From Flavobacterium psychrophilum (GTDB taxonomy: Bacteria; Bacteroidota; Bacteroidia; Flavobacteriales; Flavobacteriaceae): a stretch of 64,000 bases of DNA. The notes under the pieces were generated by a model. That model saw only the letters and a list, made by a program, of their open reading frames with translations. It did no database searches and was not told where the DNA came from. Shown piece after piece: positions 9,149 through 19,668 of the stretch (positions are counted from its first letter, which is position 1; each line of letters opens with the position of its first letter). The stretch lies in NCBI GenBank assembly GCA_022730285.1, contig DZCQ01000002.1:1-64000 (forward strand), read 5' to 3'. Made by a program: the position numbers and the translations under genes.

Positions 9149-10105
9149 CTATCTTATGTAAATTTCTAATAAACTTGCATTTCCTATCAGTTTATAATTA
9201 TTTAAAATGGCTGGAATTAAAATGGTATCTCCTTTTTTATACGACTTTCTTTGGGAGTTATACTCTATTTCAAAATTTCCATTAATACACATTAATACTG
9301 TAAAAGAATTTTTATTGTTTGAAGAATTGTATGTTCCTTGTAGAGGAATAAAATTGGTTTCAAAATAAGGACAGTTGGCAATTAAATTAGATTGATTAGA
9401 ATTTTTAGAATAGTTACACTCTGGGTTTATACTAGTATAATTTATGGCTTCTAATGCTAAATCTATGTGTAATTCGCGAGTATTCCCCTTACTATCTTTT
9501 CGATTCCAATCGTATATTCTGTATGTAATATCGGAGGTTTGTTGAATTTCGGCAATTACGATGCCTTTCCCAATTGCGTGAATGGTTCCCGTATTTATAA
9601 AAAAAGCATCTCCTTCTTTTACAGAAATTTCTTTTAAAATGCTTGGTAGAGTTTCATTTTTTAAATGAGTAAGATATTCCTCTGGAGAACAATTCTTGTT
9701 AAAACCTACAATTATTTTTGATTTTGGATCAGCCTGTACCACATACCACATTTCTGTTTTCCCGAATGAATTGTGTCTTTTTTGTGCAAGAGCATCGTTA
9801 GGGTGTAGCTGAATGGATAAATCTTGTTTTGCATCTAGAAATTTAAACAGCAAAGGAAATTCTTTTCCAAATTTTTTAAAAACAGAAGTTCCTAGAATTT
9901 CTTCTGGAAATTCATTTATTAATTGATTTAACGTTTTTCCTTGGTATTCTCCATCTGTAACAATACTTTCCTCATTTTTTATCCCCGATATTTCCCAACT
10001 TTCCCCAATAGTGTTCGTTGGATTATTTTTGTGTAATAATGTTTTAAGTTTTTCGCCACCCCAAATTCGGTCTTTTAATATTGGTTCAAAAATTATTGGA
10101 TGCAT
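9149..10105 (-). CDS. manA: Mannose-6-phosphate isomerase, class I
   Basis: The enzyme interconverts mannose 6-phosphate and fructose 6-phosphate, feeding GDP-mannose and related glycan precursors. The 318-residue product is the short bacterial type I form, a Zn-dependent cupin. It opens with PIIFEPILKDRIWGGEKL. Zn-site motifs are SIQLHPND, the KTEMWYVVQADP segment, and EGDAFFINTGTIHAIGKGIVIAEIQQTSDITYRIYDWNR near the centre. It lies 16 bases downstream of the E1 dehydrogenase gene and may be cotranscribed. Type I/II distinctions are clear from the length and QLHPND motif. Confidence 0.93.
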   Translation of the reverse strand: MHPIIFEPILKDRIWGGEKLKTLLHKNNPTNTIGESWEISGIKNEESIVTDGEYQGKTLNQLINEFPEEILGTSVFKKFGKEFPLLFKFLDAKQDLSIQLHPNDALAQKRHNSFGKTEMWYVVQADPKSKIIVGFNKNCSPEEYLTHLKNETLPSILKEISVKEGDAFFINTGTIHAIGKGIVIAEIQQTSDITYRIYDWNRKDSKGNTRELHIDLALEAINYTSINPECNYSKNSNQSNLIANCPYFETNFIPLQGTYNSSNNKNSFTVLMCINGNFEIEYNSQRKSYKKGDTILIPAILNNYKLIGNASLLEIYIR

Positions 10106-10121
10106 TGCTTGAATTTTAAGT

Positions 10122-12101
10122 TTAGTAATTAATTAATTCTATTAATTTTTCTTCAAATTTATCTTTTGCCAAGTATTGTTCTTCTAAGGATTTTACAAAC
10201 GGAATTGGCGTTTCTAAACTTCCTACACGTTGTACAGGTGCGTCTAGATATTCAAAACAATTTTCCATAATAAGTGCCGAAATATCACTACTAATTCCTC
10301 CAAAAAGAGTATCTTCTTGTAAAATAATGCATTTTCCTGTTTTTTTTACAGAATTAAAAATTGTTTCTGTATCTAAGGGTTGTAACGAGCGTAAGTCTAT
10401 GAGTTCTATTTCTAATTCGGGGTATTTTTCTACTGTTTGTAAAGCCCAGTGTACCCCTGCTCCAAATGATATTATGGTTGCTTGACTACCATTTTTTAGG
10501 ACAGAGGCTTTCCCGAATGGAATGGTATAATAATCTGTTGGAACGTCTTGATAAATACTTCTGTATAGTTGTTTATGTTCAAAAAATAGTACAGGATTAG
10601 GATCGTTAATGGCAGTGTTTAGCAAGCCTTTTGCATCTGTAGGAAATGCGGGATATATAACCTTAAGTCCTGGGGTTTTAGTAAACCAAGCTTCATTAGT
10701 TTGCGAATGAAAAGGCCCTGCTTGTGTACCACCACCACAAGGCATTCGTACAACTACATCGGCTTTTTCTAGCCAACGATAATGTGATTTTGCTAGCAAA
10801 TTTACAATTGGGTTAAATCCAGTAGAAACAAAATCCGCAAACTGCATTTCTACAATTGCTTTGTATCCATTTATAGATAATCCCATTGCTGTTGCGACTA
10901 TTGCACTTTCGCAAATTGGAGTATTACGAACACGTTCTTTTCCAAATTCTTGCACAAAGCCTTCTGTTATTTTAAAGGCACCACCATATTCTGCAATATC
11001 TTGCCCCATGATTACCAAGTTAGGGTGTTTTTGCATAGATTGTTGCAAGCTATTAGAGATGGCATCTACAAAACGGATATTTTTTGTTTCGGAATTTGTA
11101 GGGGTTATAATTTCAAAATGATATGGTTTATACACATCTTGAAGCTCTTCTTGCAAATTAGCTACTATTTCTGGCTCTTCTTGTACCAATGCCCAATTGG
11201 TATCAATTTCACTTTTTAAGACAAATCTTATTCTCTCATCTTCTTCTTCCGTTAATACTGCTGTGGCTTTTAAATAGTTTCTAAAATTCTCTATTGGGTC
11301 TTTCTCTGCCCATTCATTCATTAATTCCTGTGGTACATATTTACTGCCACTTGCTTCCTCGTGACCACGCATTCTAAATGTTTTAAATTCTAACAAAATA
11401 GGGCGTGGGTTTTCTTGTAATGATTCTTTTAGTTTTTGGATTAAATTAAATACCTCCAATACATTGTTTCCATCTACAATATAAGATTCCATGCCGTATC
11501 CAATACCTTTGTCGGCTAGATTTTCGCATTGATATTGTTCATTTGTTGGTGTGGAGAGTCCGTAGCCATTGTTTTCTATGACAAAAAGTACAGGTAGTTT
11601 CCATACAGAAGCAATATTTAGAGCTTCGTGAAAATCTCCTTCCGATGTGGCACCTTCGCCAGTAAAAACAGCTGTAATTTTTCCGTTTTTAGACAATTTG
11701 TTTGCAAGAGCAATTCCGTCTGCTACCCCAAGTTGTGGTCCTAAATGGGAAATCATTCCTATTATATGGTATTCTTGTGTGCCAAAGTGAAAACTGCGGT
11801 CTCTTCCTTTTGTAAAACCATTTTTCTTTCCTTGCCATTGCGAAAAAAGACGGTTTAAAGGAATGTTACGTGTGGTAAATACTCCTAAATTTCGATGCAT
11901 TGGCAAAATATATTCGTCTGAGTCCAGAACAGAGGTAATGCCTACCGAAATTGCTTCTTGCCCAATGCCAGAAAACCACTTGGATACTTTTCCTTGTCGA
12001 ATTAGTATTAGCATTTTTTCTTCTATAAGCCTTGGTTTTAGTAGGCTGGTGTATAAATCGAGTAGAGTAGTGTTGCTATGATTTTTGCGATCGAAATTCA
12101 T
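10122..12101 (-). CDS. 2-oxoacid dehydrogenase E1, fused alpha and beta subunits
   Basis: The 659-residue product joins both E1 halves of a thiamine-diphosphate-dependent 2-oxoacid dehydrogenase complex. The alpha part (about 1-320) has the ThDP motif GEG (148-150) ending in ENN at 176-178. The beta part (about 340-659) starts [13 protein letters not shown] and contains [35 protein letters not shown] and [14 protein letters not shown]. Such alpha/beta fusions are usual in Bacteroidetes and are generally annotated as branched-chain (2-oxoisovalerate) E1. E2 and E3 genes are not in the window. A -7 element (plus-strand caaaggta, 12140-12147) lies about 40 bases upstream. The branched-chain substrate is inferred; a pyruvate role cannot be excluded. 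Confidence 0.88.
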   Translation of the reverse strand: MNFDRKNHSNTTLLDLYTSLLKPRLIEEKMLILIRQGKVSKWFSGIGQEAISVGITSVLDSDEYILPMHRNLGVFTTRNIPLNRLFSQWQGKKNGFTKGRDRSFHFGTQEYHIIGMISHLGPQLGVADGIALANKLSKNGKITAVFTGEGATSEGDFHEALNIASVWKLPVLFVIENNGYGLSTPTNEQYQCENLADKGIGYGMESYIVDGNNVLEVFNLIQKLKESLQENPRPILLEFKTFRMRGHEEASGSKYVPQELMNEWAEKDPIENFRNYLKATAVLTEEEDERIRFVLKSEIDTNWALVQEEPEIVANLQEELQDVYKPYHFEIITPTNSETKNIRFVDAISNSLQQSMQKHPNLVIMGQDIAEYGGAFKITEGFVQEFGKERVRNTPICESAIVATAMGLSINGYKAIVEMQFADFVSTGFNPIVNLLAKSHYRWLEKADVVVRMPCGGGTQAGPFHSQTNEAWFTKTPGLKVIYPAFPTDAKGLLNTAINDPNPVLFFEHKQLYRSIYQDVPTDYYTIPFGKASVLKNGSQATIISFGAGVHWALQTVEKYPELEIELIDLRSLQPLDTETIFNSVKKTGKCIILQEDTLFGGISSDISALIMENCFEYLDAPVQRVGSLETPIPFVKSLEEQYLAKDKFEEKLIELINY

Positions 12102-12245
12102 TGAATATTTTTGTTTTTTGTATTATTTTAGAATTGTAGCAAAGGTATTAAAATAGCCCTGATAGAAATGAAAATCCTTTTAAAAAAAGAAGTTGAAAAA
12201 AAAAGATTGTAATGGATAGCAGGTTTTAGCTTCAAGAGAATAGAT

Positions 12246-13310
12246 TTATTTTTGGTATAACTTATTTATTAAATAAAAATCGGCTATTACAAGTGCTGCC
12301 ATTGCTTCGACAATAGGAACTGCTCTTGGAACCACACATGGGTCATGTCTGCCTTTGCCTTGCAATGGTATTATTTCTGAGGTGTTAGTAAGAACATCTT
12401 GCTTTTGTATTAAGGTAGCTACTGGTTTAAAGGCGACTCTAAAATAGATATCCATTCCGTTAGAAATGCCTCCTTGAATACCTCCAGACAGGTTGCTTTG
12501 TGTAGTTCCATCAGGGTTGTACAAGTCGTTATGCTGGCTACCTAGCATTTTTGCACCACAAAATCCACTTCCGTATTCAAATCCTTTTACGGCATTGATG
12601 GAGAGCATTGCCTTTCCTAATTCGGCATGTAATTTATCAAAAACGGGTTCTCCTAGTCCAATTGGTACGTTTTGTATGACGCATGTTATGGTGCCACCAA
12701 TGGTGTCTCCTTGTTTTTTAACTTCTTTTATTTTTTCTTCCATCTTTTTGGCAGATTGTGTATCGGGACATCTTACTGCGTTAGATTCGATGAGTGAGAA
12801 GTCTAATTCTTGGTATGGTTTATTTATAAAAATATCGCCAACGGAAGATACAAAAGCATTAATCTGGATAGATGGAATTAGTTGTTTTGCAATGGCTCCT
12901 GCTACTACACGGCTTGCGGTTTCTCGTGCAGAGCTTCTTCCGCCACCACGGTAATCGCGAATACCATATTTTTTTTGATAAACATAATCTGCGTGACTTG
13001 GACGATAAGTGTTTTTAATTTCAGAATAATCGGCTGATTTCTGATTGGTATTTGCAATGGTAAATCCGATGGGAGTTCCTGTGGTTTTTCCTTCAAAAAT
13101 ACCAGACAAGAATTGTACTTCGTCTTCTTCTTTTCGTTGGGTTACTATGCTGGATTGTCCTGGTTTTCTACGTTGCATTTCTTGAGTTATAGATTCAAAG
13201 TTAATGGCTATATTTGCGGGACAGCCTTCTATAATTCCTCCAAGGGCTTCTCCATGAGATTCTCCAAAAGTGGTGATTTTTAATATATTTCCAAATGTAT
13301 TTCCAGCCAT
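12246..13310 (-). CDS. aroC: Chorismate synthase
   Basis: Chorismate synthase makes chorismate from 5-enolpyruvylshikimate 3-phosphate, the last step of the shikimate pathway, using reduced flavin. The 354-residue product has all three family signatures: [17 protein letters not shown] near the N-terminus, [24 protein letters not shown] in the middle and [20 protein letters not shown] near the C-terminus. Length is normal. A -7 element TACTTTTG (plus-strand caaaagta, 13325-13332) lies 15-22 bases before the ATG, giving a very short leader. Chorismate also feeds the menaquinone pathway represented here by menC. Confidence 0.97.
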   Translation of the reverse strand: MAGNTFGNILKITTFGESHGEALGGIIEGCPANIAINFESITQEMQRRKPGQSSIVTQRKEEDEVQFLSGIFEGKTTGTPIGFTIANTNQKSADYSEIKNTYRPSHADYVYQKKYGIRDYRGGGRSSARETASRVVAGAIAKQLIPSIQINAFVSSVGDIFINKPYQELDFSLIESNAVRCPDTQSAKKMEEKIKEVKKQGDTIGGTITCVIQNVPIGLGEPVFDKLHAELGKAMLSINAVKGFEYGSGFCGAKMLGSQHNDLYNPDGTTQSNLSGGIQGGISNGMDIYFRVAFKPVATLIQKQDVLTNTSEIIPLQGKGRHDPCVVPRAVPIVEAMAALVIADFYLINKLYQK

Positions 13311-13495
13311 AATATTGTTTTTAACAAAAGTAGAATAATAGTACTAGCATAAAAATTTTTTTATTAAAAAAAAAGTATAACTTATATAAAGTACCATTAA
13401 ATAGATAAAAATTAACATATATAGTTTAAATTAAATTAATTAATTGTGTAACTTGCACAAATTTAGATTAATTGCTTAATTTTAACACTAGATAT

Positions 13496-14212
13496 ATGTT
13501 GTTTCAAAAATCAAATTTACTTAATGAGTTGCTTTACCACAGGAGTAAAAGTACCACGGAAGAAAATCTTTTAAAAGATGTTCAATTTATTTTAGATGAA
13601 AATCAGAAAAAAAGAGATTTGATTAAACAAAACTTGTTAAACAAGAATGCGGTTAATAGCAATGCTTTTAATTTTGATTTGTTGGAAGCGAATAAAATTT
13701 TTCATGTGAATCAAATTAAAGATGTTTGCGTTTCTTACAGATTGCGTTTTTTGGATAGTTTTTTATTTAAAAATGAAATTCCAGAAGAAGCAATATCTAT
13801 TATTAATAGCTTAGAAAAAACACACAAAACAACTTTAGATGGTTTTAAAATTATTGCTCCAAGCAAGGCTTTTAAGTTAATAAATTACGACGACCCACTA
13901 TTATTTGCTCCAATAGGAAATGATTATTATTATTTGATACACAAATGGGGAAATGATTTTAGTTGGTATCGAAAGCTATTAGTGTTGCCATTTAAAAATG
14001 TCATGAATTTTTTGGTTTTTACTTTATTGATTAGTTTGCTTGCAACCATGGTTATTCCGATGGATAAATTGACAAAAATGGATAAGTTTGCTCCTATTAT
14101 TGTTTTTTTATTTATGTTTAAATCGATAGTAGCTGTTGGGGCTTATAATTTTTTCGCAATGGGTAAAAATTTTAATAATGAAATTTGGAACAGAAAGTTT
14201 AAAGAGAATTAG
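13496..14212 (+). CDS. Conserved membrane protein, function unknown
   Basis: From the ATG at 13496 the product is 238 residues; an in-frame TTG at 13472 would add eight residues but is less likely. The N-terminal two thirds is cytoplasmic and charged, with helical segments, and about residues 130-150 read IIAPSKAFKLINYDDPLLFAPIG. Two membrane helices follow near 166-185 (VMNFLVFTLLISLLATMVI) and 198-218 (FAPIIVFLFMFKSIVAVGAY). I do not recognise a named family. It is convergent with clpB and shares a bidirectional terminator with it. Confidence 0.65.
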   Translation: MLFQKSNLLNELLYHRSKSTTEENLLKDVQFILDENQKKRDLIKQNLLNKNAVNSNAFNFDLLEANKIFHVNQIKDVCVSYRLRFLDSFLFKNEIPEEAISIINSLEKTHKTTLDGFKIIAPSKAFKLINYDDPLLFAPIGNDYYYLIHKWGNDFSWYRKLLVLPFKNVMNFLVFTLLISLLATMVIPMDKLTKMDKFAPIIVFLFMFKSIVAVGAYNFFAMGKNFNNEIWNRKFKEN

Positions 14213-14239
14213 ACTTTTTTTCTATTGATTACAATGTAG

Positions 14240-14278
14240 TAAAGTTGGTAAAATAAATTTTATTTTACCAACTTTTTT
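14240..14278. terminator. Bidirectional terminator between the 13.5-kb gene and clpB
   Basis: A long AT-rich inverted repeat starts at AAAGTTGGTAAAATA (14241-14255) and ends with the complementary TATTTTACCAACTTT, flanked by T runs on the + side and A runs on the other. It lies between two convergent genes. Confidence 0.75.
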
Positions 14279-14312
14279 CTTATTTGCAATTTTTCTTAAT
14301 AATATGTATCTA

Positions 14313-16952
14313 TTAGTTTTTGTTTCTAAAAACCAATTTTCCGTCGAAGGCATCTATTAGAATAATGCTATCTGTAGCAATAGTTCCAGCTAAAATTTCT
14401 TTAGACAATTGATTTAAAATATCTCGCTGTATTACTCTTTTTACGGGTCTTGCCCCAAATTGTGGATCATACCCTTTTTCAGTCAGATAGTCAATAGCTT
14501 CTGGAGTTGCATGCATTGTAATACCTTGTAAAGCTAACATTTTTGTAACATTTTTTAGTTGGATGCCTACAATTTGAGCAATATTAGCATTGGTTAGAGG
14601 TGTGAACATTACAATTTCGTCAATTCTATTAATAAATTCTGGACGAACGTTTTGTTTTAACAATCCAAGAACTTCTGTTTTTGCCAATTCAATTACATTT
14701 TCAATATTTCCTTTAAAGTTTTCAAATTTATCTTGTATAATTTGGCTTCCCATATTTGATGTCATTATTATAATGGTATTTTTAAAGTCTGCCAATCGTC
14801 CTTTGTTGTCTGTTAATCGTCCTTCGTCTAAGACTTGTAGCAAGATATTAAAAGTATCAGGGTGTGCTTTTTCTATTTCGTCTAACAATATTACAGAATA
14901 AGGTTTTCTACGTACAGCTTCGGTTAGCTGTCCTCCTTCGTCATATCCTACATATCCTGGAGGTGCTCCTACTAATCTGCTTACACTATGTCGTTCTTGG
15001 TATTCGCTCATGTCTATCCTAGTCATGGCATTTTCATCGTCAAAAAGATATTCTGCGAGAGCCTTTGCTAATTCGGTTTTTCCAACACCAGTTGTACCAA
15101 GAAATAAGAAGGTTCCCATTGGTTTTTTCATATCTTGCAACCCAGCACGACTTCTACGAACGGCATTGCTAACCGCTTCTATTGCTTCTTCTTGTCCTAC
15201 TACTCGTTTGTGTAGTTCGTTTTCTAGATTTAATAATTTTTCTCGTTCTCCTTGTAGCATTTTCGTAACTGGAATTCCTGTCCATTTTGCTACTACTTCT
15301 GCAATATCTTCTTTTGTTACCTCTTCTTTTATAAGAGAATTTCCAGATTGGTTTTCGGCAGATTGTTTTAGTAGAATATCTAGTCTCTCTTGTGCTTCTT
15401 TTATTTTCCCATATCTAATTTCTGCTACTTTGCCATAGTCACCATCTCTTTCGGCACGTTCTGCTTCGTATTTGTAATTTTCAATTTCTGTTTTTACTAA
15501 TTGAATGTTATCTACAACCTCTTTTTCCGATTTCCATTTTGCGAAAATTTCGTTTCGTTCTTCTTTTAAATTTGCTAAATCTAATCCTAGAATTTTGAGT
15601 TTAGATTCGTCTTTTTGTCTTCCTAAAATTTGTTTTTCAGTTGTGTTAGGCGAACCTTCAATTTCTCGTTTTATGGCTTCTATTTCAATTTCTAGTTGCA
15701 TTATTTTTCTATCCAAAACATCTAATTCTTCTGGTTTTGAATTAATTTCCATTCTAATTTTTGAGGCAGCCTCGTCCATCAAATCTATGGCTTTGTCTGG
15801 CAAAAATCTGTTGGTTATATACCGTTGAGACAATTCGACAGCGGCAATAATGGCTTCGTCTTTTATTTGTACTTTATGGTGTGTTTCGTATTTTTCTTTT
15901 ATTCCTCGAAGAATAGAAATAGCACTTTCGGTATCAGGTTCGTCTATCAATATTTTTTGGAATCGACGTTCTAGTGCTTTGTCTTTTTCAAAATATTTTT
16001 GATATTCGTCTAATGTTGTGGCACCAATAGCACGTAATTCGCCACGAGCCAACGCAGGTTTCAAGATATTTGCAGCATCCATTGCCCCTTCACCACCACC
16101 AGCTCCTACAAGAGTATGAATTTCATCAATAAAAAGGACAATATCACCCTGCGCTGCTGTTACCTCTTTTACTACCGATTTTAATCGTTCTTCAAATTCT
16201 CCTTTATATTTTGCGCCAGCAATTAAGGCTCCCATATCTAGGGAAAAAACAATTTTATTTTTCAAATTTTCTGGCACATCTCCATCTACTATTCGATGTG
16301 CTAATCCTTCGGCAATTGCAGTTTTTCCAACTCCGGGTTCCCCAATTAACATTGGATTATTTTTAGTTTTTCGGGTTAAAATTTGTAATACTCTACGAAT
16401 TTCTTCATCACGACCAATTACCGGATCTAGTTTACCAGATTTTGCCAATTCGTTTAGATTTTTAGAATATTTGTTTAGAGAATTGTAGTTTTCTTCGGCA
16501 GATGCAGAAGTTACTCTTTCTCCTTTTCGCAACTCGTCAATAGCTGCTTTTAACTCTTTTTCGGTTACCGATTGGTCTTTTAATATTTGTGTTACTTTGG
16601 ATTTAGAATTATATATTGCAAGAAGTAAATGTTCTATAGAAACATATTCGTCGTTCATTTTTTTTGCAATAATTTCTGCTTCGTTCAGTGTTGTGTTTGT
16701 AGTTCTAGACAGCATCACTTCTCCGCCAGAAACTTTTGGAAAACTCTGAATTGTAGCCTCCAGAACTTGTTTGAATAGTGGAATATTTACGTTTAATTTT
16801 TTAAGAATAAACGGTGTTACATTTTCATCTACTTCTAAAATAGCTTTAAAAAGATGCTCGTTTTCTATTTGTTGTTGTCCTAACTCTTGTGTTAATTCTT
16901 GCGATTTTTGAATCGCTTCTTGTGCTTTGATGGTGAATTTATTAATGTTCAT
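14313..16952 (-). CDS. clpB: ATP-dependent disaggregase ClpB
   Basis: ClpB is a hexameric AAA+ chaperone that resolves protein aggregates with DnaK. The 879-residue product has an N-terminal Clp domain (1-145), the first ATPase module with Walker A GEPGVGKT (204-211), the long coiled M-domain (about 400-530, rich in Glu/Lys) that distinguishes ClpB from ClpA/ClpC, and the second module with GTTGVGKT near 618 and DEIEKAH after it. The C-terminus is normal. No TAnnTTTG element is seen on its strand, but the upstream region carries GACTTTTTGAC (17033-17043) and GACAAAATGAC (17085-17095), a possible stress element also found by lon. It is divergent from ytxJ. Confidence 0.97.
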   Translation of the reverse strand: MNINKFTIKAQEAIQKSQELTQELGQQQIENEHLFKAILEVDENVTPFILKKLNVNIPLFKQVLEATIQSFPKVSGGEVMLSRTTNTTLNEAEIIAKKMNDEYVSIEHLLLAIYNSKSKVTQILKDQSVTEKELKAAIDELRKGERVTSASAEENYNSLNKYSKNLNELAKSGKLDPVIGRDEEIRRVLQILTRKTKNNPMLIGEPGVGKTAIAEGLAHRIVDGDVPENLKNKIVFSLDMGALIAGAKYKGEFEERLKSVVKEVTAAQGDIVLFIDEIHTLVGAGGGEGAMDAANILKPALARGELRAIGATTLDEYQKYFEKDKALERRFQKILIDEPDTESAISILRGIKEKYETHHKVQIKDEAIIAAVELSQRYITNRFLPDKAIDLMDEAASKIRMEINSKPEELDVLDRKIMQLEIEIEAIKREIEGSPNTTEKQILGRQKDESKLKILGLDLANLKEERNEIFAKWKSEKEVVDNIQLVKTEIENYKYEAERAERDGDYGKVAEIRYGKIKEAQERLDILLKQSAENQSGNSLIKEEVTKEDIAEVVAKWTGIPVTKMLQGEREKLLNLENELHKRVVGQEEAIEAVSNAVRRSRAGLQDMKKPMGTFLFLGTTGVGKTELAKALAEYLFDDENAMTRIDMSEYQERHSVSRLVGAPPGYVGYDEGGQLTEAVRRKPYSVILLDEIEKAHPDTFNILLQVLDEGRLTDNKGRLADFKNTIIIMTSNMGSQIIQDKFENFKGNIENVIELAKTEVLGLLKQNVRPEFINRIDEIVMFTPLTNANIAQIVGIQLKNVTKMLALQGITMHATPEAIDYLTEKGYDPQFGARPVKRVIQRDILNQLSKEILAGTIATDSIILIDAFDGKLVFRNKN

Positions 16953-17032
16953 ATTTTTATTTTTTTAAATTAGACTTAAAATTTGTATGTTTGTAAAATA
17001 ATCGTCAATAGTTATTCCAATTCACGAAATAA

Positions 17033-17095
17033 GACTTTTTGACGCTTCTTGTAGCTTAATTTTATAAAAATTTTATTAAAATAAGACAAAATGAC
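17033..17095. promoter_or_regulatory. Candidate stress elements in the clpB/ytxJ divergent region
   Basis: Two related 11-mers, GACTTTTTGAC (17033-17043) and GACAAAATGAC (17085-17095), start 52 bases apart, each preceded by AATAA. The second spans the ytxJ start codon. The second is identical to the element in front of lon. Function is inferred only from placement near proteostasis genes. Confidence 0.35.
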
Positions 17096-17477
17096 ATTAT
17101 TTAAAAGTATTTTTGGTGCGCCGAATGCAGATGTTTCTAAATCTAAATTAAATTGGATTGCTCTAACAGATATAAATCAGTTGGAAGAAATTAGGGAAAC
17201 TTCTTTTAAAAAACCAGTAATAATTTTTAAGCATAGTACTCGTTGTGGAACTAGTAGTATGGCTTTGAAACAGTTTGAAAGAGAATTTAATTTAGAAAAT
17301 GAAATTAGTACTTATTTTTTAGATATTCTAGAATATAGAGCTATTTCTACCGAAATAATTAATAGATTTGGAATAGTGCATCAATCTCCACAATTATTGT
17401 TAATTAAAGATGGAAAATGTATTTATAATTCCTCACATTACGAGATTGATGCCAGTTTGTTAGCTTCAAAAATTTAA
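17091..17477 (+). CDS. ytxJ: Bacillithiol-system redox-active protein YtxJ
   Basis: The 128-residue product is a thioredoxin-fold protein with a single active-site cysteine, Cys52, in the motif HSTRCGTSSMAL. This monothiol arrangement marks the YtxJ family, linked to bacillithiol in Firmicutes and Bacteroidetes; it is thought to act as a bacilliredoxin-like protein. The cis-Pro region is visible as HQSPQLLLIKDG. It implies that the organism uses bacillithiol, though no bsh gene is in the window. It is divergent from clpB. The ATG at 17091 is embedded in a GACAAAATGAC element. Confidence 0.9.
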   Translation: MTLFKSIFGAPNADVSKSKLNWIALTDINQLEEIRETSFKKPVIIFKHSTRCGTSSMALKQFEREFNLENEISTYFLDILEYRAISTEIINRFGIVHQSPQLLLIKDGKCIYNSSHYEIDASLLASKI

Positions 17478-18643
17478 TATTCTCCACCAGCACCGCCACC
17501 ACTAAAATCACCATCGCCATATTCCATGGGAGAGTTGGTGCTACTTTCGGTTTTTACTCCAAATTGTATTGTTGATGAAACAATTTGTGCATTGTGAACT
17601 AATGTACTATCCGAAAATCTGTCTTTTTGATAGGTTACTCCACTGGTTTTATTTTTTATTTTTTTAATAGTAAAATAAGAGATGAAAAATAAGATAATTC
17701 CACCAATTGTTAAGGCAATTTCTGTGGGTAGAATAAAATAGTAATATCTTATGGTAAAAATGCTAAATCCTGCACATATAAGACCTGTCCAAAGCAATAT
17801 TCTATCTTTTTTAATGATGCTATATACAATATATAGTATTGGAATTACTACCGTAAATATATAAAATACAAACGAGTAAGGCAACTGGAAATCATTGGTG
17901 TATTGTGTGTTAAATTCATTTATTAATAGGAAAGTTTCTCGAACAATAAGATAATTTCCTGCCATGTAGAATAAAAATAATCCAAAGGTATTTAAAGCGA
18001 TTAACCCTTTTGTGTAATACGGTTTTATTTGATTTTCTAGTTTCTTTTTTGTACTAAAAACAAAAATTATCGCTACTAACATTAACACAAAAGGTACTAG
18101 AAATTGATTTAAATAATCATAAATAAATATTGCTGAAAACCCAGAAAAACTTATTCCAAAAATCAAAATATCATAAGCATGTAAATATCTTAAGTAAGAA
18201 ATTAAGCTAATGATGGAAGCAAATAATAAAGTGAACAATAAATTTTGATTCAGAATATAAAAGACCGTAATTGTAAAAAAAAATTGTGTGCCTATTATAA
18301 AAACATCGTCTAAACCTTGTCCATAATAATTGCTTTGTTTTGCAAATATATAAGAAGTACCTAACCCTATAAAGCCATAAAAAAGAGAGGCAACCCACCA
18401 ATTATCATCATAAAACAATATACCTCCAAAAATTAAGGTTAAGGTTCCACTAATGGAGGAATACAAAAGTAACCCCAAAAACATAAATCCGAGTCTAACT
18501 AAAATATTATCACTTGTTTTTAACCTTGGATAAGTCGAAATAGCACATAATTTATTGGCACTTATAAATGCTGCTTTTTTTAGTTCTGTAGCCTCGTCAT
18601 AAAGCAAATAGTTGTATAGTAATTGTGTATTATATATTATCAT
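17474..18643 (-). CDS. Multi-pass membrane protein with glycine-rich C-terminal tail (DUF4401-like)
   Basis: The 389-residue product has about nine or ten hydrophobic helices between residues 45 and 330 and a soluble C-terminal tail ending GDGDFSGGGAGGEY. Its start overlaps the end of the upstream DUF2157-like gene by 14 bases, so the two are translationally coupled. DUF2157 and DUF4401 membrane proteins commonly pair, and the topology fits, but I assign the family only tentatively. Function is unknown. Its 3' end overlaps the ytxJ stop region by 4 bases on the opposite strand. Confidence 0.65.
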   Translation of the reverse strand: MIIYNTQLLYNYLLYDEATELKKAAFISANKLCAISTYPRLKTSDNILVRLGFMFLGLLLYSSISGTLTLIFGGILFYDDNWWVASLFYGFIGLGTSYIFAKQSNYYGQGLDDVFIIGTQFFFTITVFYILNQNLLFTLLFASIISLISYLRYLHAYDILIFGISFSGFSAIFIYDYLNQFLVPFVLMLVAIIFVFSTKKKLENQIKPYYTKGLIALNTFGLFLFYMAGNYLIVRETFLLINEFNTQYTNDFQLPYSFVFYIFTVVIPILYIVYSIIKKDRILLWTGLICAGFSIFTIRYYYFILPTEIALTIGGIILFFISYFTIKKIKNKTSGVTYQKDRFSDSTLVHNAQIVSSTIQFGVKTESSTNSPMEYGDGDFSGGGAGGEY

Positions 18644-19628
18644 GGATATCTTTTCTATTAAATTTTTTAATTGCTTTTATAAAAAGCATTATCGAAATTA
18701 CAATATATGCTGTAAAAAAAACACTTAAAATTATTAGCAAATCAATATCTAAATCCAGAAAATCCAATAGATAAAACAGAATACTATTAAAACCTATATA
18801 TGCATATAAAAGAATAAAAATAAAAAGAGATATTGCGTTTTTCTTAAAGCTTAATTTATAAAAATAGTAGCTAGATGCAGTTAAGATACTAGCAGGAATA
18901 AAGCTAAAACCTTCTACAAGATAGCTCAAACATGCAAGACTAATTAAATGTAAAGAATAAGTTAAATAAATAATATCAAAATGTTTTTTTAAGCCTATTT
19001 TATTAGAATAAATAACCCATAAAACAAATAATATTCCAATAGATATTGCATAATAAGAAAAATTTTTAACGGAAAAAAACATTCCGTTAAAAATAGAATA
19101 TGGACTGATACTTAACCCAACATACGCAATAATTCCTGTAATTGCTATTGATAAAACGCTTTTGTTGTCAAAATAATAAGCAGTAGCAAAAGCAATTATT
19201 GTTGGGATAATAGTTGCAAGTCCATAATTTTCACTAAATGGTTTGTATTGGTATTGCAAATATCCTACAAAGCTAAAAAGCAATATTGTTGCTAATAAAA
19301 TTAAATAGTCAAAAATAGGATTGTCAAATCTAACTTCTGTTTTTTGAAATCCTTTGCATTTTTTAAAACTATAATAATAGCTTATTACAATGGCTAAAAA
19401 CAAGAAGGCTAAAATTGCATTATGACCAATACTGTTGATATTTTGGTAAATTAAAATTCCTAACCCAGTTGTAAATAGCAACACAGAAGCATACAAAAAC
19501 AATTGCAATTCGTTGTGTAAAGAAAAAAGATTCGCACTTCTATACTCCTTAATTAAAGAATATTCTTCCTCTGATAAAAGTTGCTTTTGAAACAATTTTT
19601 CGGTTAATAACTGATGGTACTTTTTCAT
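18630..19628 (-). CDS. DUF2157-type multi-pass membrane protein
   Basis: The 332-residue product starts with a soluble helical segment (MKKYHQLLTEKLFQKQLLSEEEYSLIKEY) typical of DUF2157 proteins, followed by about ten membrane helices. DUF2157 proteins often carry such a short helix-turn N-terminal domain before the membrane part. It is the first gene of a two-gene unit with the following membrane protein, and lies 40 bases downstream of argH. Function is unknown for the family. Confidence 0.7.
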   Translation of the reverse strand: MKKYHQLLTEKLFQKQLLSEEEYSLIKEYRSANLFSLHNELQLFLYASVLLFTTGLGILIYQNINSIGHNAILAFLFLAIVISYYYSFKKCKGFQKTEVRFDNPIFDYLILLATILLFSFVGYLQYQYKPFSENYGLATIIPTIIAFATAYYFDNKSVLSIAITGIIAYVGLSISPYSIFNGMFFSVKNFSYYAISIGILFVLWVIYSNKIGLKKHFDIIYLTYSLHLISLACLSYLVEGFSFIPASILTASSYYFYKLSFKKNAISLFIFILLYAYIGFNSILFYLLDFLDLDIDLLIILSVFFTAYIVISIMLFIKAIKKFNRKDIHDNI

Positions 19629-19668
19629 AAAAAAAAATTATGAATACTAATATACGTTTTTTTTGAAT

